From the NCBI GenBank assembly GCA_014607495.2, contig CP053155.1, positions 11,470,001-11,534,000 of the forward strand: a DNA stretch of 64,000 bases. The letters run 5' to 3'. Source of the DNA: Carposina sasakii. Its lineage: Eukaryota; Arthropoda; Insecta; Lepidoptera; Carposinidae. Positions 34,870-47,305 of the stretch are shown here, piece after piece. The notes beneath the pieces are model-generated. The model saw only the letters and a program-made list of their open reading frames with translations, made no database searches and was not told the origin of the DNA. A program made the translations under genes and the position numbers. Within the stretch, counting starts at the first letter, position 1; each line of letters starts with the position of its first letter.

Positions 34870-35691
34870 TGTCGTGGCCATATCGTAGAATTGATCATTT
34901 CATGAAATGGTCGAGCATTTCATGAAATGGTCGCATTTCATGAAAAGTTCAACTGTCTATTGGCCACATCATGATATGGTTTGGGCAGATCGATGATTAA
35001 AAATCGTTTCTCGATATGGGCAACTAAACGCCCGATCATTTCATGAAGTGGTCAAGATTATTGATCATATCGTAAAATAGTTACATGAATCACCGGTAGA
35101 GGCGCTGCGCGCGTTTTATTTATGTGTGAAGATGGCGGATTTTTCTTTTTAGGTTATAAAACAAATTAAAGAGAGTAGGGTGACTATGCAGAAGAAGTTC
35201 ACGGATAGTGTGTTATATTGTATAATGTATATTAGACTTAATGGTGGTTTATAATAATATTGTTAAACAAAAACCTTAGATTACGATAGGTTAGGTTAGG
35301 TTAGGTTAGACTATGACAAATGACGCACGAGCCGAGCGAGCGGAGCGAGCGTGCCCAGGCAGCGTCCGGCGATGTGCCAGATGCGAATCGCTTTTGTAAA
35401 GTCTTTTATGTTTTTAAATATTATATTGTGAAAATATCACATAAATAATAGCAAAAAAAATCATACCATCATACCTTATGGTATACTTATATATGGTGTA
35501 AGCTCTTACCACATTCGGATTTTATGGACACCCTGTTAATACGATTTGGCCAAACGTGGATGACAAAATCGTGAAATGTAGACGATTTAACGATCTGGTC
35601 AAATTGAATTGGCCACTTTATGAAATGCGACCACTTCATGAAATGCTCGACCATTTCATGAAATGATCAATTTAACGATATGGCCACGACA
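34870..35691. mobile_element. Inverted-repeat element built of ATTTCATGAAAT palindromes
   Basis: Ends TGTCGTGGCCATATCG (34870) and its complement (to 35691). Several ATTTCATGAAATGGTC-type units lie at each end, inverted relative to each other. The centre contains TTAGG repeats (35287-35309). Non-coding. Confidence 0.7.
35287..35309 (+). repeat. Short interstitial (TTAGG)n, 4-5 copies
   Basis: TAGG-TTAGG-TTAGG-TTAGG-TTAG, the insect telomere unit, inside the MITE 34870-35691. Too short to be a telomere. Confidence 0.85.
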
Positions 35692-37721
35692 TATATACTT
35701 CCAAAGCGCCGGAACTAACGATTAACCGAGTTCTTTTTTTTTATATTCAGACAATATAAATTAACTGATTTACATTTCAAAACATCTTAAGGAGAGAATT
35801 TTATATTACTTTCAGATTTATATTACTTTTTCGCTTGTCAAACATTCTGGATTACGACGAATGGGATCCGCGTTCGGTTATACGTAGTTAGATACATATT
35901 TTCATTTATATGTTAAACTATGACCAAAATACACTAAATATTAAGCAGCTAATGTACTTTGTTTACTACTCGTATTTTACACATAATAGATCTATAATAA
36001 TATTTTATTTACTTTTTATCTGTGATGTAATCGCTTTGGGTTTTAATCGAGATGTGATTAATCAACATTTATTTTATAAATTTAATAATAAATATCTATA
36101 AGAACTTCTTACTTTAAATAGTACAGGGACAGTCAAATTGAGGACAATACATTATTAATAAGATTTACTTACGTAAGATATAAATAAATTATCATGATCT
36201 AGCCTCAAATGCACCCTTAAATGATATCATCGATTATAATTAGATACCTAGGTCCTAGGTGCTAAGTAATTTCATGATTACCTATAATATACCAAAATTA
36301 AATTAAAATCATTGCATCCATAAGTAAAAAATAGGATATCTTCATGAAAATGGTTGTAGGTATATTTTAAAAGCAAAATATATCATTATCAATAGTTTGA
36401 TGGCTCTATAAAAATATATATACCTACATACATACATATGGGTAATATGTGTTCCCAAAATGGGGTAGCCGGTACTGGAAGATCATAAAGGAGACCCTAC
36501 AGCCACGTTTATCATAGTGGGGTCAGATGTTAAATTAAACATTTGAATTAAATAAAAAACAGAACAAGGACATACCTAGTAAGTAGGTAATGTAAGTTAT
36601 TTTTGTGAAATATGTAGGTCGAAGTGGACCGAAATGACTAAGCAAAATTGACAATCGACATAAAGTTGTATAAGTACACATAAATGATTTTGATTTGTAC
36701 CATTTTGTATGAGATCAAAAACACCTAACCTGAAAAGGATCGATAGGTACTTCCTACTCATGTTGCTATAACTCAAAAACATTCAAGTTATACCTACTTT
36801 AATCTACGCTCAAATATTATTTATTTTGACACCTTAGTTTAAATAACCAAACCATTAGATTGGTTACCGTTCGCAAGATTAAAGTACATACATATGTCCG
36901 AAAAGCGGCGATAGGCTCACCTCTTACCACGTGGGCCTTGATAGAATGACTGGTGTTAATTGAGTGTGTAATTTCCACACTTCTGTCCAGCCTAACTAAC
37001 GCAAAGGTAAACTAACTAACGTCATTAATGATCATGACCTTGGTAATAGAACGATTACCTACTTACATAACTATGACTTTATGTAACAAATTGATGCAAA
37101 GTTCTTCTTTCTCTGCAACTGCGTTGTACCTATTGAACGCCTCACCTCTCTTAAAGAGGAACATTATTGTCGATTCTGACAGTGACGGTACAAAACGTAA
37201 ATTAAAAATTAGTCAAATCTGTACCACTCCATTCTAAATAAAAGGGCTGACAGAAAGGGACAGGACTAATTTTAAGTGACGCTCAGAATCGACCATAACA
37301 TAGTACTGGCTCAGCACAGAAAAGGGGCTACTTTTACAAACTCTTTCGTATACTAGTCAATACTACTCTGCACCAATACCAACTTATACTGACCTGAATG
37401 ACTGCCTAGTCCATTAAATGTAATGCAGAAGCAATTTTACAAACAATACTGAAACTATTTTACCGTGGCAGGTCATCCATGAAATTATTATTTATCAATG
37501 CCCGCGGTTTCGTCTGTTACTAGTGAAAGTAAAAATTAGGTACTTTTCGTACGTTAATCTGTTAATGTGCGGCTGAATAATTTTTCATTCTAGAAAAATC
37601 TCTAAAAAAAACATTCAATAAGATCAAATCCGCGAGCAAAGACAATTAATTTAAGCGACCATCACGGTTACTTACTTACCGAAACGTTTAATTTATCTGT
37701 TTAATTATGCATTTAGTATAT
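35692..37721. other. AT-rich intergenic DNA downstream of the zinc-finger gene
   Basis: Contains a dispersed repeat fragment (about 36428-36530, TTCCCAAAATGGGGTAGCC) and a MITE-like unit (37168-37300). No gene supported. Confidence 0.45.
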
Positions 37722-40700
37722 TTAAATACCGCTCTTCTTCTCGTTAGTCAATAGCTCAAGCAGCTCCTCTGTCGACTTGTTCTCCTTTTTGAACTTTACC
37801 ATTTGGTCCTTCGGCACGGTTCCCTCCATCAGCATTTGGATATTTTCCCTCAGACGTTTGAGCGGAGACATGTCCTCATTTTTGCATGGAGTCTGGCCCA
37901 TAGCCTCCAGGGATTCGACAAGGAGGTCGTCAATCAATCTTTTGTTGAAACCTGTTACAAATAATACATTTTAAATATGATCTTATAAATATGTGGAAAG
38001 CATGAGTATTTACAGTGAGGAGGGGGGGGGGGTTAATTTTTACAATGTGTGCGTATTGGCATAGATTGTACAGAAAAGTAACGAAATTGAATGTTATACA
38101 CATTTTCTGCAAATATATCTTTGCCAGGGCATACTTTAGAAACTATTTATGAAACCTGCATACATACACGTACGTAAGTACCTACTATGAACTATGCTAA
38201 CTGCAAAATTGTAGTTTGGCTACGGTATGGCGTACACTAATTAAAATTGGTCTTAGAAATTTATCGGCAGTGTATCGACAGTGTCAATGACCTAAGCTAA
38301 CTGCAGAAGAGCTAAATAAGGATACATATAGGTATCATAAATAAAAAGTAAAACTACTGTTTTACAGCATTAGCATAGAAAACCAGAAAAAAATTTAGAT
38401 AGACACAGCAATTGTAAAATGCGTAAATAAATCTACAATTATAGATGTTTCTAAACGATAATAACACATGAAATGTATCATTGCATACCGCAGAAATAAG
38501 ATAACCCTTAACCTTAAAAACCGTATAATCTGCTCCTTGGATAATAAAATAAATCAAGCGTAACAGGAAACCAATTAACTAACTTTTAACCAGATAATTG
38601 ATCAGAATACGAAGAAGCATTCGAATACCGAAATCTTAAAATACCAGTTTCCCAACCTTTCCCTTTGTGCCCAATCCGTCACCAACCGACACCGGGAGGT
38701 CTAAACACAAGTTATATCGCCAAAGAATTTCCTTATTCGCTATCTCTAACATTTTGTTAAAACGAAGCAGATAGACTCGCGTTGGCGATAGCACTTGCTC
38801 CTTTAGACCCCTAGAAATTAACAACAAAATGGGGACACTCACTCAATTATTACCCATGATTACTCGCCACGCACGTCGATTGCTGATAATGAGAACAAAA
38901 TTAAAACCTGTCGTGAACAAGCTACGCAATGAAACACGTAAACTCCGCAGACTCGAGGTGAGATTGGCCGAAACCGAAAGACAGGCAGCGAGAAATACTC
39001 GTATCTCGCGTTGTCGGGGCTTCTATCTCGGCGGGAGTTTGCAGACTCTATTCTATTCACGCTTACTTCACAAAAGCACACATCGTTTTAAAACCCGGTA
39101 GATTCAAGTGCTGAATGTTTATGCAAACATGATCGCTACGATCTCAATGTCAGTGCTGTTATTATCCATTTGTTACAATGATTCAAACAAAGGTGTGTAT
39201 ATTATGAAAACCCGTTGATGTCTAATGCAAGGGGATTTAGGTATAAAAATGTTTGGTCAAAATTTTCGTAATTATGACTGACTAGTTTAGGGGTAACACC
39301 AAATGGGGTCCGATGGCACACACACACATGAAGCTGACTGTACTCCGCAAAACAAACACACAGAAAGCTATTCAAAGTTCACTTTGAATAGATCTGTAAT
39401 AAAGAAAGGTGCATCAAAAAAATATTTCATCAGTGCTAAGTAAGACATACGAAAAATTGTTACGCACCTAGGTATTTTAAACGTTCCTTCGAGGCCACCA
39501 TAGTCAGCAGCAAAGCCAGAAGGAACCTCATGCGGGAGAGGGTCATCACTGACACCACTTCCACTTCATCGTGCTGGATGGAGGCCTGAATCCTCTCCTC
39601 GAAGGTCATCTCCTTGTCGCCGACAGTGCACGTTTTCGCGTGATCGGCAAGATGATTTTTCAGTTTGAAAAACTGCATGCATTTATCGCATCTGTAAGGG
39701 TTCTCTTTGCCGTGAATGTTTTTCATGTGCGCCTTCATGTGGGGCAGCTGTGAAAACTTCATGGGACACATGGCGCAATCGAACGGCTTTTCCCCGGTAT
39801 GCCGGCGGATGTGCAGCATCAGAGCGTTTGAGTGTGTGAAGGGGCGGTCACAGATGCGGCACGGATATGGCCTGGCACCGGTGTGCCCGCGGCGGTGCAC
39901 CGTCAACTGCGTAGACTGAGTAAAACGCTGCCCACACTCAGGGCATTCATGCGGCCGCTTCTTTTCATGCGTCCGCATATGCTCTGTCAGATGTCCTTTC
40001 AAACTTTTCTTGCAAATCGGACACTGTATTCTATGCCCGCCGTGGCATATCTGGACGTGTCTTGTCATTGAGTTGAGGCGCAAGAACTCTTTTCCACAGT
40101 ATTGACAGATATGCTCCTTGATTTTCAGGTGACTTTTGACATGTAGAGTCAGCCTTGCCCGGCAGTCATAGCGCATACTGCAGATGGTACATTGGAACCT
40201 TCCAGGTGCTAGGTGTTGCTTCTCATGCTGCAGCAGCAGGAAATGATAGGAGAACTTCTTGTTACAGTAAATACACTTGTATGCATTCTCATTTTTCACA
40301 TGATTGGCCAAATGCAAAGCCAAGTTCTCTTTTAGTAAGAATGGTTTTTGACAAATATTGCACACAAATTCCTCGGGTTGATCTACAGGTGTGTGCTGTT
40401 TAGTTACATGCAGCTTTAGGTTGGACACTTGAGTGAACCTCTGTTTGCAATGCAGGCATTTGTACCGCTTGATACCTAAATGGGAATACATGTGTTTGCG
40501 GATTGCTGATTTACTTCTGAATGTTTTACCACAATAGTCACACTTGAATATAGATAATGTTAGTTGGGACCCGTTGCTTAAAGTCACTTTTTTGCCATGT
40601 GACGGTTTCACAGTTTTATTGGATTGAATATGTTTCTCAACTTTTTTCTCTGATTTTTTTTCCTTTGAATTTAACTTTTGGCTTGATTTTTTGGTTGCTT

Positions 40701-41238
40701 TTTCTTTGTTGAAATTATTAACTTTTGTTTTGAATTGTGCTCTGATATTTTTCAGACAAGATTTTTCTGAGCTCAATTTTGTATCTTTGTTGTTTTCTGA
40801 TTGGGAATCATTTTGGTTGCACAAAGTTGAATCATTATTATTATTGTTACTTTTGTTTTTACTGGAGTCCTCAATCAACAATTCCCTTTTCAAAATGTTG
40901 TCATATAACTCAAGACAAGGCTTTGCCTTCTTTTTGATCCGAATACTTCTTTTTAGCAATACCGATTTAGACTGACTAGAAGTACTTTTACCCTTTTTAT
41001 CATGTTTATTTGGAGTGTAGTTGATAACCAGCTGGTTCTTTTTTCCTATGTGACCATTATTTAAAACTAGATCTATCTTTTCCTTTGTTGTTAAAAACCT
41101 CAAGTTGCTAGGCCGTCTCATGACAATCTCTGGCTCCGGGATATCATCACTAGTACCTGTTGATTGCACTTTATTTTTACCTCTAGTATTTCTAGGTGCC
41201 CTCTTTGATGTTGCAATTCTACTCTTTACATTAGCCAT
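37722..41238 (-). CDS. C2H2 zinc-finger protein, eleven fingers
   Basis: Two coding exons: 41238-39468 and 37951-37722 (TAA). The frame continues across the intron (CTAG|GTGCGT donor, AACAG|GTTTC acceptor), giving 666 residues. Residues 1-230 are basic and low complexity (K/S/N-rich) with no domain I recognise. Residues ~231-537 are eleven consecutive zinc fingers, most C-x2-C-x12-H-x3/4-H. TGARPY and TGEKPF linkers join fingers 8-10, typical of DNA-binding arrays. Finger 7 (CPICKKSLKGHLTEHMRTH) is two residues short and lacks the usual Phe; finger 11 ends H-x3-C instead of H-x3-H. After the fingers is a leucine-rich acidic/helical C-terminus that crosses into exon 2 (FEERIQASIQHDEVEVV, later LIDDLLVESLEAMG). 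Likely a nuclear DNA-binding transcription factor; no target or orthologue can be named from sequence alone. The start ATG at 41238 is the first in frame; a 5' UTR exon further upstream is possible. Confidence 0.9.
38829..39101 (+). CDS. Possible small basic coiled-coil protein nested in the zinc-finger gene intron
   Basis: A 90-residue open frame lies on the opposite strand inside the single intron of the zinc-finger gene. It starts in a good initiation context (acaaaATGG). The product is Arg/Leu-rich with a likely amphipathic helix (LRNETRKLRRLEVRLAETER) and ends in a basic tail. I do not recognise it. It could be a real small gene, a 5' exon of something spliced, or a fragment of a transposase-like coiled coil. 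No flanking inverted repeats, splice partners or polyadenylation signal were found close by. Kept at low confidence because the length alone is not convincing. Confidence 0.2.
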   Translation: MGTLTQLLPMITRHARRLLIMRTKLKPVVNKLRNETRKLRRLEVRLAETERQAARNTRISRCRGFYLGGSLQTLFYSRLLHKSTHRFKTR

Positions 41239-43200
41239 TTTCAGTGTTTATCCAACAGAACCACCATTAGTAAGCTTGAATAATCTTAAACATCTATGTC
41301 GTTGTCCAGAAAGCGATTGTTAGCCCACCACCGAGTAATAGAGTTAGTAAAGTCGTGTACTTACGACGAAATTGTGATATCAGTTATGTAGACTTACAAC
41401 ATGCACTGTGTAAACATTTTACCATTCTCTATAATCACCTCTAGCCGATAACAAGTTTATACAACGATGCTCTACAAACGGCTGGTGTGTGAAGGACAGA
41501 CCAAGCCTTTTGTATTATAATGAGAACATCTTCGTTACCTTGTTCGATCTCTGTGTAACATTGAACGATAAATTAATGAAGCATTAATGGGTACCTATTC
41601 GACACTGTACACATTTCAGCACTTTGAATTTTCACTGCACATACGAAACTAATCTCGTTGCGAAAAACAATTGAACTAAACTAACATTATTATAAATTTT
41701 ATGAATGACTTTTCGTATCGAATCGAAAAAATCACAATAGCACACAGTCAAGCGTGAGTGATGTTTCAAAAAGTTAAATAAATTTGTGATTGTGTGAGCG
41801 AGAAGCGAGATGATATAATAAAATAGTAATGTCAAACAGCGTACTTACAGTGACATCTATCGATGTGCGTTATCATAAAATAATCTACAAAATTGTTTTA
41901 GTGTATTTATTTAGCGTATATTAATAGGTTATTGTACTTAATAGGACTAAACATTTGACTAACCTATCATTTTTACTGCTAATTCTATTGTACTTAGCCT
42001 ATATCTTTTATTAAATTTACAAATTGCACCGCCATCTATTACAATTTTAGCGTACTAGCGATAACGGATGTACATGAAACTTGAAACTGAAGCTACTCTA
42101 CATTCGTCATTCAATTTTTTTACCAACAAAATATAGGTATAATCTCCGTGTCGGTCCGTCCGTCAATGCTATTTTTAATAGAGCTATATTTAAAATTAGT
42201 GAAGCATTTTTTGTAGATGTTGACTTATGTTTAGTCTGCTGAGCGTTTGAATTAGGTATGTTACGTAGGCACCTACTTAGCTTCCTACATATGTATAATA
42301 TTCATTATTCTGTGAGGTACTGGTAGCCTACTAGCTGAAATACTATGTATGTGACCTACTCTATCTGGCGTTCAATAGGATTCACTTAATTATTTGTTAA
42401 TGCGCTCAAACACGCAAGCGCGAGAAGCTCTACCTATATTGATTTTATTACAGTAAATATAGATGGGTAGGTAGGTACCTGTGTACAATTTAACAATTTT
42501 GCTTGATTGAAATGAGTTCATGCAAACAAAATACTCAAATTAATTACGTTGGAGTAGGTAGGCAGCATTTAAATTGTGGTTTTGGAAACTCTATCACGTT
42601 ATTAGTTATCATATAACGAAGAAACAAGCATTAACCATAGATTATAATCACAAGTAAGTACTAATTAGGGCTTTTACCAGTGGATGGACAAAGTGCCTGT
42701 GTTGAGAGTACCTACTTGAGAGTCAGCTTAGCAAAGATAGCTAGATAGATGGGTGTACCTATCTATCTATGTTCTACATTAAGTTTTTAGTCCATAGGAA
42801 TATAATAATGTCTAATTATACTGTCGTGAATTCACAAGCAAACTGTTAACCTTGCGTTTTTCCTCATTCATTTTATACCCAGGTTATCTCTAAGGAACGT
42901 TATAAGACGTTGAAGTCTTTAGCTCCAAAGTAGGTCTAATATTAAAAAGACATCAACGATATACCGCTGTCACCTACATTACTTACATACATCGTTCTTA
43001 TTTAATTAAAACCTAAGTAGGATAGTAATGGAACGAAAGTGATATTGCGAAAAGGAATCCTTTGATAATATATATGGGATAGGTACATATTAGAAAATGG
43101 TTTTCCTACATTAGATAGTGTGCTTCACCAACTGTCTCTAACGATGACGCTAGTTGCTATGCATTCTGCGTATAACTGCGTACAAAAATATTAGTTTCGA

Positions 43201-43510
43201 AGTCATGCACTGAGGAACTTGGGCATTCTCTCAAGCGATAAGCTAATCTAGCAACCTATCACTGATCAGCGGTGCCGTGAATTTGCCAGTACCATCGGTA
43301 CCCAGGCACAGAGAGACTCAGAGGGGCGCAAGAATGGCCACTTGGGCAGCCCAGGCAGGCAGGCGCAGTTATAGAAGCTCGCACAAGGCGCAGAAAAGGT
43401 TATTTACGGATATCTCTGGTGATCATTTCTATCCGTCCCCACTATGCTAAACGTAGCTGTGGGCTCTCCTTTAAGATCTTACAGTTCTGGCTTCCATAGC
43501 GGGAATACAC
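43201..43510 (+). repeat. Dispersed repeat interrupted by a second element
   Basis: The outer repeat (CTCTCAAGCGATAAGC ... GTCCCCACTATGCTAAACG) is also seen near 1187, 3320 (reverse) and 46005. It is split at the ACTGATCA site by ~155 bp related to 29691-29875. Confidence 0.55.
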
Positions 43511-44699
43511 CCGTGTCTATTGTACTTATGTATACATAGAGCAAGCCCAAGACTCTGCTACGGTCGTGGTTACCTACCGGTTAGCTACCTTACTTAATTA
43601 TTAAGATTCCACGATAAAATACAAATTCCTATGCCTCTATTCTAGTAGGCCCAACTGTCGGCATGCCACCGGCTTTCCCCATTGTTCCATCACAATGGCC
43701 CAGCTTGCACCACATTGGACAGACGACGACGGGGTGGCCGACTTGCAAAACTATGACGATTCGTACCTAAAGTGCGTTTCATAAAATAGTTCCTTTGGAT
43801 GATGGCGCTAGTTTCTATGTGCATGAAAATGTGCACTGCATACCAATAATTAATGTTAGTTCCGAAATCAAGCATAGGAGTTACGAGTATTCTATGAAAC
43901 GGATTCTACCTAGCTACGTTATTGTTTTGTTTGTACACATGTGCGGGTACGGTACCATCTATGGCATTTTTCGTGCATAGCAGAGCAGAACATGGATTGG
44001 GGAGGATAATAGAGATGGTTTCTTTCAAAATACCAGGCAAAAACCTACATTTTGTTATAGTTTTGTTATATTGGGCTGAAATAATGACTTGGAGACAATA
44101 GGTCCATGTGTCTACATAGCCATATTCTTAGGTCTTCTTTTATATTAAGTAGGTATTTATTTACTATCCGTAATGTGGTCCGCCCGTGGTTGTTCTTATA
44201 CAGAGTGTAACATAAGGAGTAACCCGAGTTGTTTAGCAATTTCTCTATAGGTACTGTCTGGAAAAATAATAATGTTTCATAGAATTTCACTTAACCCTAC
44301 CAACCGTCCACCTATAGGTAAGTACCTCTCCCGCTACACTACACTAATGTAATAAAGTTTATAAAATGTCACAATAATTATTATATTATGTGATTTCATT
44401 TTCGTCATTATTTGTTCTTAAAAATTTCGTATGTTTCAAGGATATTTCATAAAACGTAGAACAATGAGAGTGCCGCCGCCGGCGATTACATAAACGACAC
44501 TGTGTTTGGTCATTTTTCGTTGTACTAGTCTACTAGACAATAGAACACGGCGCGAATCGCTTAATTTTGACATATTTAGGTACAAAAATGTTTCCCAATG
44601 TTAAGATGCATTTTTGGTTTGAATTGCTCTATGTTAGTACACAAAACCATAGTAGTAAAAAGTATATCCTATTTAATTACATTTAAAGTATAACAGGGT

Positions 44700-44905
44700 T
44701 ATAATAGGGTTCTCGAATGGAGACCGCGCCTCGGCAAGCGTAGCGTTGGGCGCCCTCCGGCCAGATGGACCGATGACTTAAAGAGGACGGCTGGTAGTGA
44801 CTGGATGGCAAAGATGGGAGATCGAGCCATGTGGCGTACACTGGGGGAGGCCTACGTCCAGCAGTGGACTGCAATAGGCTGACGATGATGATGAGGGTAT
44901 AACAG
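44700..44905 (+). mobile_element. RTE-like LINE 3' end, best preserved coding
   Basis: An open + frame ends in DLKRTAGSDWMAKMGDRAMW then RTLGEAYVQQWTAIG-stop, the reverse-transcriptase C-terminus, followed by a GATGATGATGAG tail. Confidence 0.75.
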
Positions 44906-47305
44906 AGGGTGTACATGATTATTCTTATTATTTACTAGTGGACGCCCGCGACTCCGTCCGCGTGGACTGCATAAAAAACAAAATATCGAAATTATCCGGG
45001 TTGAAAAGTAGCCTATATGTTAAGTGGGACCTGTTACAACATATTCCTGAAAACTGCATCGAAATCGGTTCAGCCGTTTCTGAGATTAGCGTGCACAAAC
45101 ATCGATCCGTTACAATTTTATTATATGTATATAGTATAGATAAATTGTATAGGTTAAAGTATGGGCCATAAATGCCATAATGCACCTCTCTACATCCATT
45201 TTGTTACACCCTGTATAAATAGGAATTTCGCCCCAACATGTACTAGGTACTTGCCTGGTGGTCTGTGCTTGGGCTTGGTATAATATATACTATCATCAGT
45301 AGATACGATACAATGTAACAAAATGCGAAAAGCTATGAAATATAGGTAGGTTCGAAATCATTATGTTAATTTTTCCAAATAGTCATACTTATACATTTTC
45401 ATGGAGAATACCTAAACAACTTAGGTATGTTCATACAATCATGAAAAATAATCTCGTGGATAGAGATTAGGTTCTCTATACAGTGGGCAATTTTCAGCAT
45501 TTCGTCTTACCAGAGAAATTAGATAAGGAATCAACTCTAATTCAGATCTTATAAACGTACGAGTATAAAGGCTGGCGCATGTAATTATAACTAACGATTC
45601 GAGTAACTCTACTAAGTACTCCTGTGTAGTGGGTAAGGTAAACTAGCTAGTTCGGCCTAGGGCCTAGGTCAGGGATGGCGAACCAATGGCACGCGTGCCA
45701 CCCCTGGCACGCAACAAAATAGTTCAGGCACGCCGAATGATACAGGTGAGAATGAAGAATATAAAAAAAATTGCATCGAAACCGTTTGTCAGATGACTCT
45801 AGTTCAGCAGCTTGTATTCTGCTGAAAGTAACAAAGTAAGAGCCTGTGTCTAATTTAGGGGTAAGGTAAACTAGCTAGTTCGGCCTAGGGCCTAGGTCAT
45901 TCCCGAACTTCGTACGGGAAGGTTGTATGAACTATAGGCTAGGGAATAAAATGTAGTCTCGAAACTGTTCTTTGAAAATTTATATTATTCTGTTAAAGAG
46001 TTCTTGCCTGTGCTGATGTGGGTACCCCACAGTGGGGTTTTATTAGAATACATCATTGCATCTCCTTCCGTGCATGTCGTAGAGTCGACTAAGGAAAGAC
46101 TCAGGTTCCCTCAGGTGATGGGCTAGAAACATGAAACTGATCATTAACATCTGACCACGCTATGCTAAACGTGGCAGTTAGGATCTCCTTCTTGATCTTG
46201 CAGCTCTGGCTACCGTGAGTGTACTTACCGTTTTAAATAAACTATAAGTACACCTAGGTACAACAACCAGTTATGAAATTTTTCCTAAATCCCACGAACG
46301 ATATGTTTCAAGTCACAGCTCTAGCTCATCTCAAAGAAAAGGTCACTCAACTGTCATTTCAAAAGCTGCAACCTAATTTCTTTTCATAATTACGTTACAC
46401 TCTACTTGTAATGCCGAGACAAATATGAAGTGTCTCAGAAAATAATGTGGCTTCGCTTTAAGTAAGCAGTTAAACTTATCTCTGCCTATCATCGGTCCCT
46501 ACATAATCTGGGTTAACGTAACGCAAACGCAAGTGTACAAACAAAGATTGTGTAGGTTTCAAAATACATATCTACATATGATCTATTTATTTATTTAATC
46601 ACATAAGATAAGATATCGTCAAGGACACCCCCTTAATTGCTACATCGCAACCTTGCAAAAAAAAATTAGGACATCTATGACAATTAAAAAAGGGATATTA
46701 TAAATAGATAGGATGCAAGAGCGAAGGATTAGGTCAGCAAAATCGCGAAATTATGCTGAACAGGTTTAGACGGATTAGTCTATGTAATTAACCATGTAAA
46801 ACTGCACAATCATCCTCAGAATCTTCGAGAGGATTGCCTCAAGGACGTATCAGTCAAACATCGTTTTACCGAAGGTATGTCAATGCAAATTTTCCAATAG
46901 ACGGTCAAAAGTTTATTAGCGCTTGAGAAATCGGTAGTTAGGTCCTCCCACAGATCACACAACAAATGGTTTTTGCGAGTCCTCCTGACCTAGATCTGCC
47001 TGCCAGAGCCTATATCTAGTATTTACATTAGCCTGTACGCTTAGGTTTCCACTATCAGATTGTTGGAAACTAAAGTGTCTCCGAAGAAATATGTCCATCT
47101 CGCGAATATAGCGGGGGGTATAATTTTCCAAAGACTGCACTTCTTACTGTCGCACCTAGAGCGCTTTATTCCATGTTTCGGTGCTGCGGTGAAAGGAAGC
47201 CTCGAGTTTCGCGCCAAATTCTTCGGTTTTTTTTCTTCGCGTAAAGCGCTAAATTCAAACATACAGCCAGTCGTTTAGCTTTCATGTATGTGCTTTATTG
47301 TGAAA

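Larger units (their letters stand above)
41239..47305. other. Repeat-rich intergenic region
   Basis: Holds the zinc-finger gene 5' flank, copies of a GATGGCGCTAGTT repeat (43140, 43795), a nested repeat (43201-43510), an RTE LINE end (44700-44905), a GACTCCGTCCGCG repeat (44936-45135), a degenerate foldback MITE (~45300-45510) and a 41-bp direct duplication (45631, 45859). No gene supported. Confidence 0.5.

Noticed and set aside
35287..35309. TTAGG repeats considered as a telomere or chromosome end
   Set aside because: Only 4-5 units, internal to a MITE and flanked on both sides by ordinary sequence.
39571..40403. Several + strand frames opposite the zinc fingers
   Set aside because: Antisense shadows of the zinc-finger exon.
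47060..47278. 72-residue + strand frame just before the secreted-protein start
   Set aside because: Overlaps an equally long antisense frame and lies in the probable promoter/5' UTR; no homology recognised.
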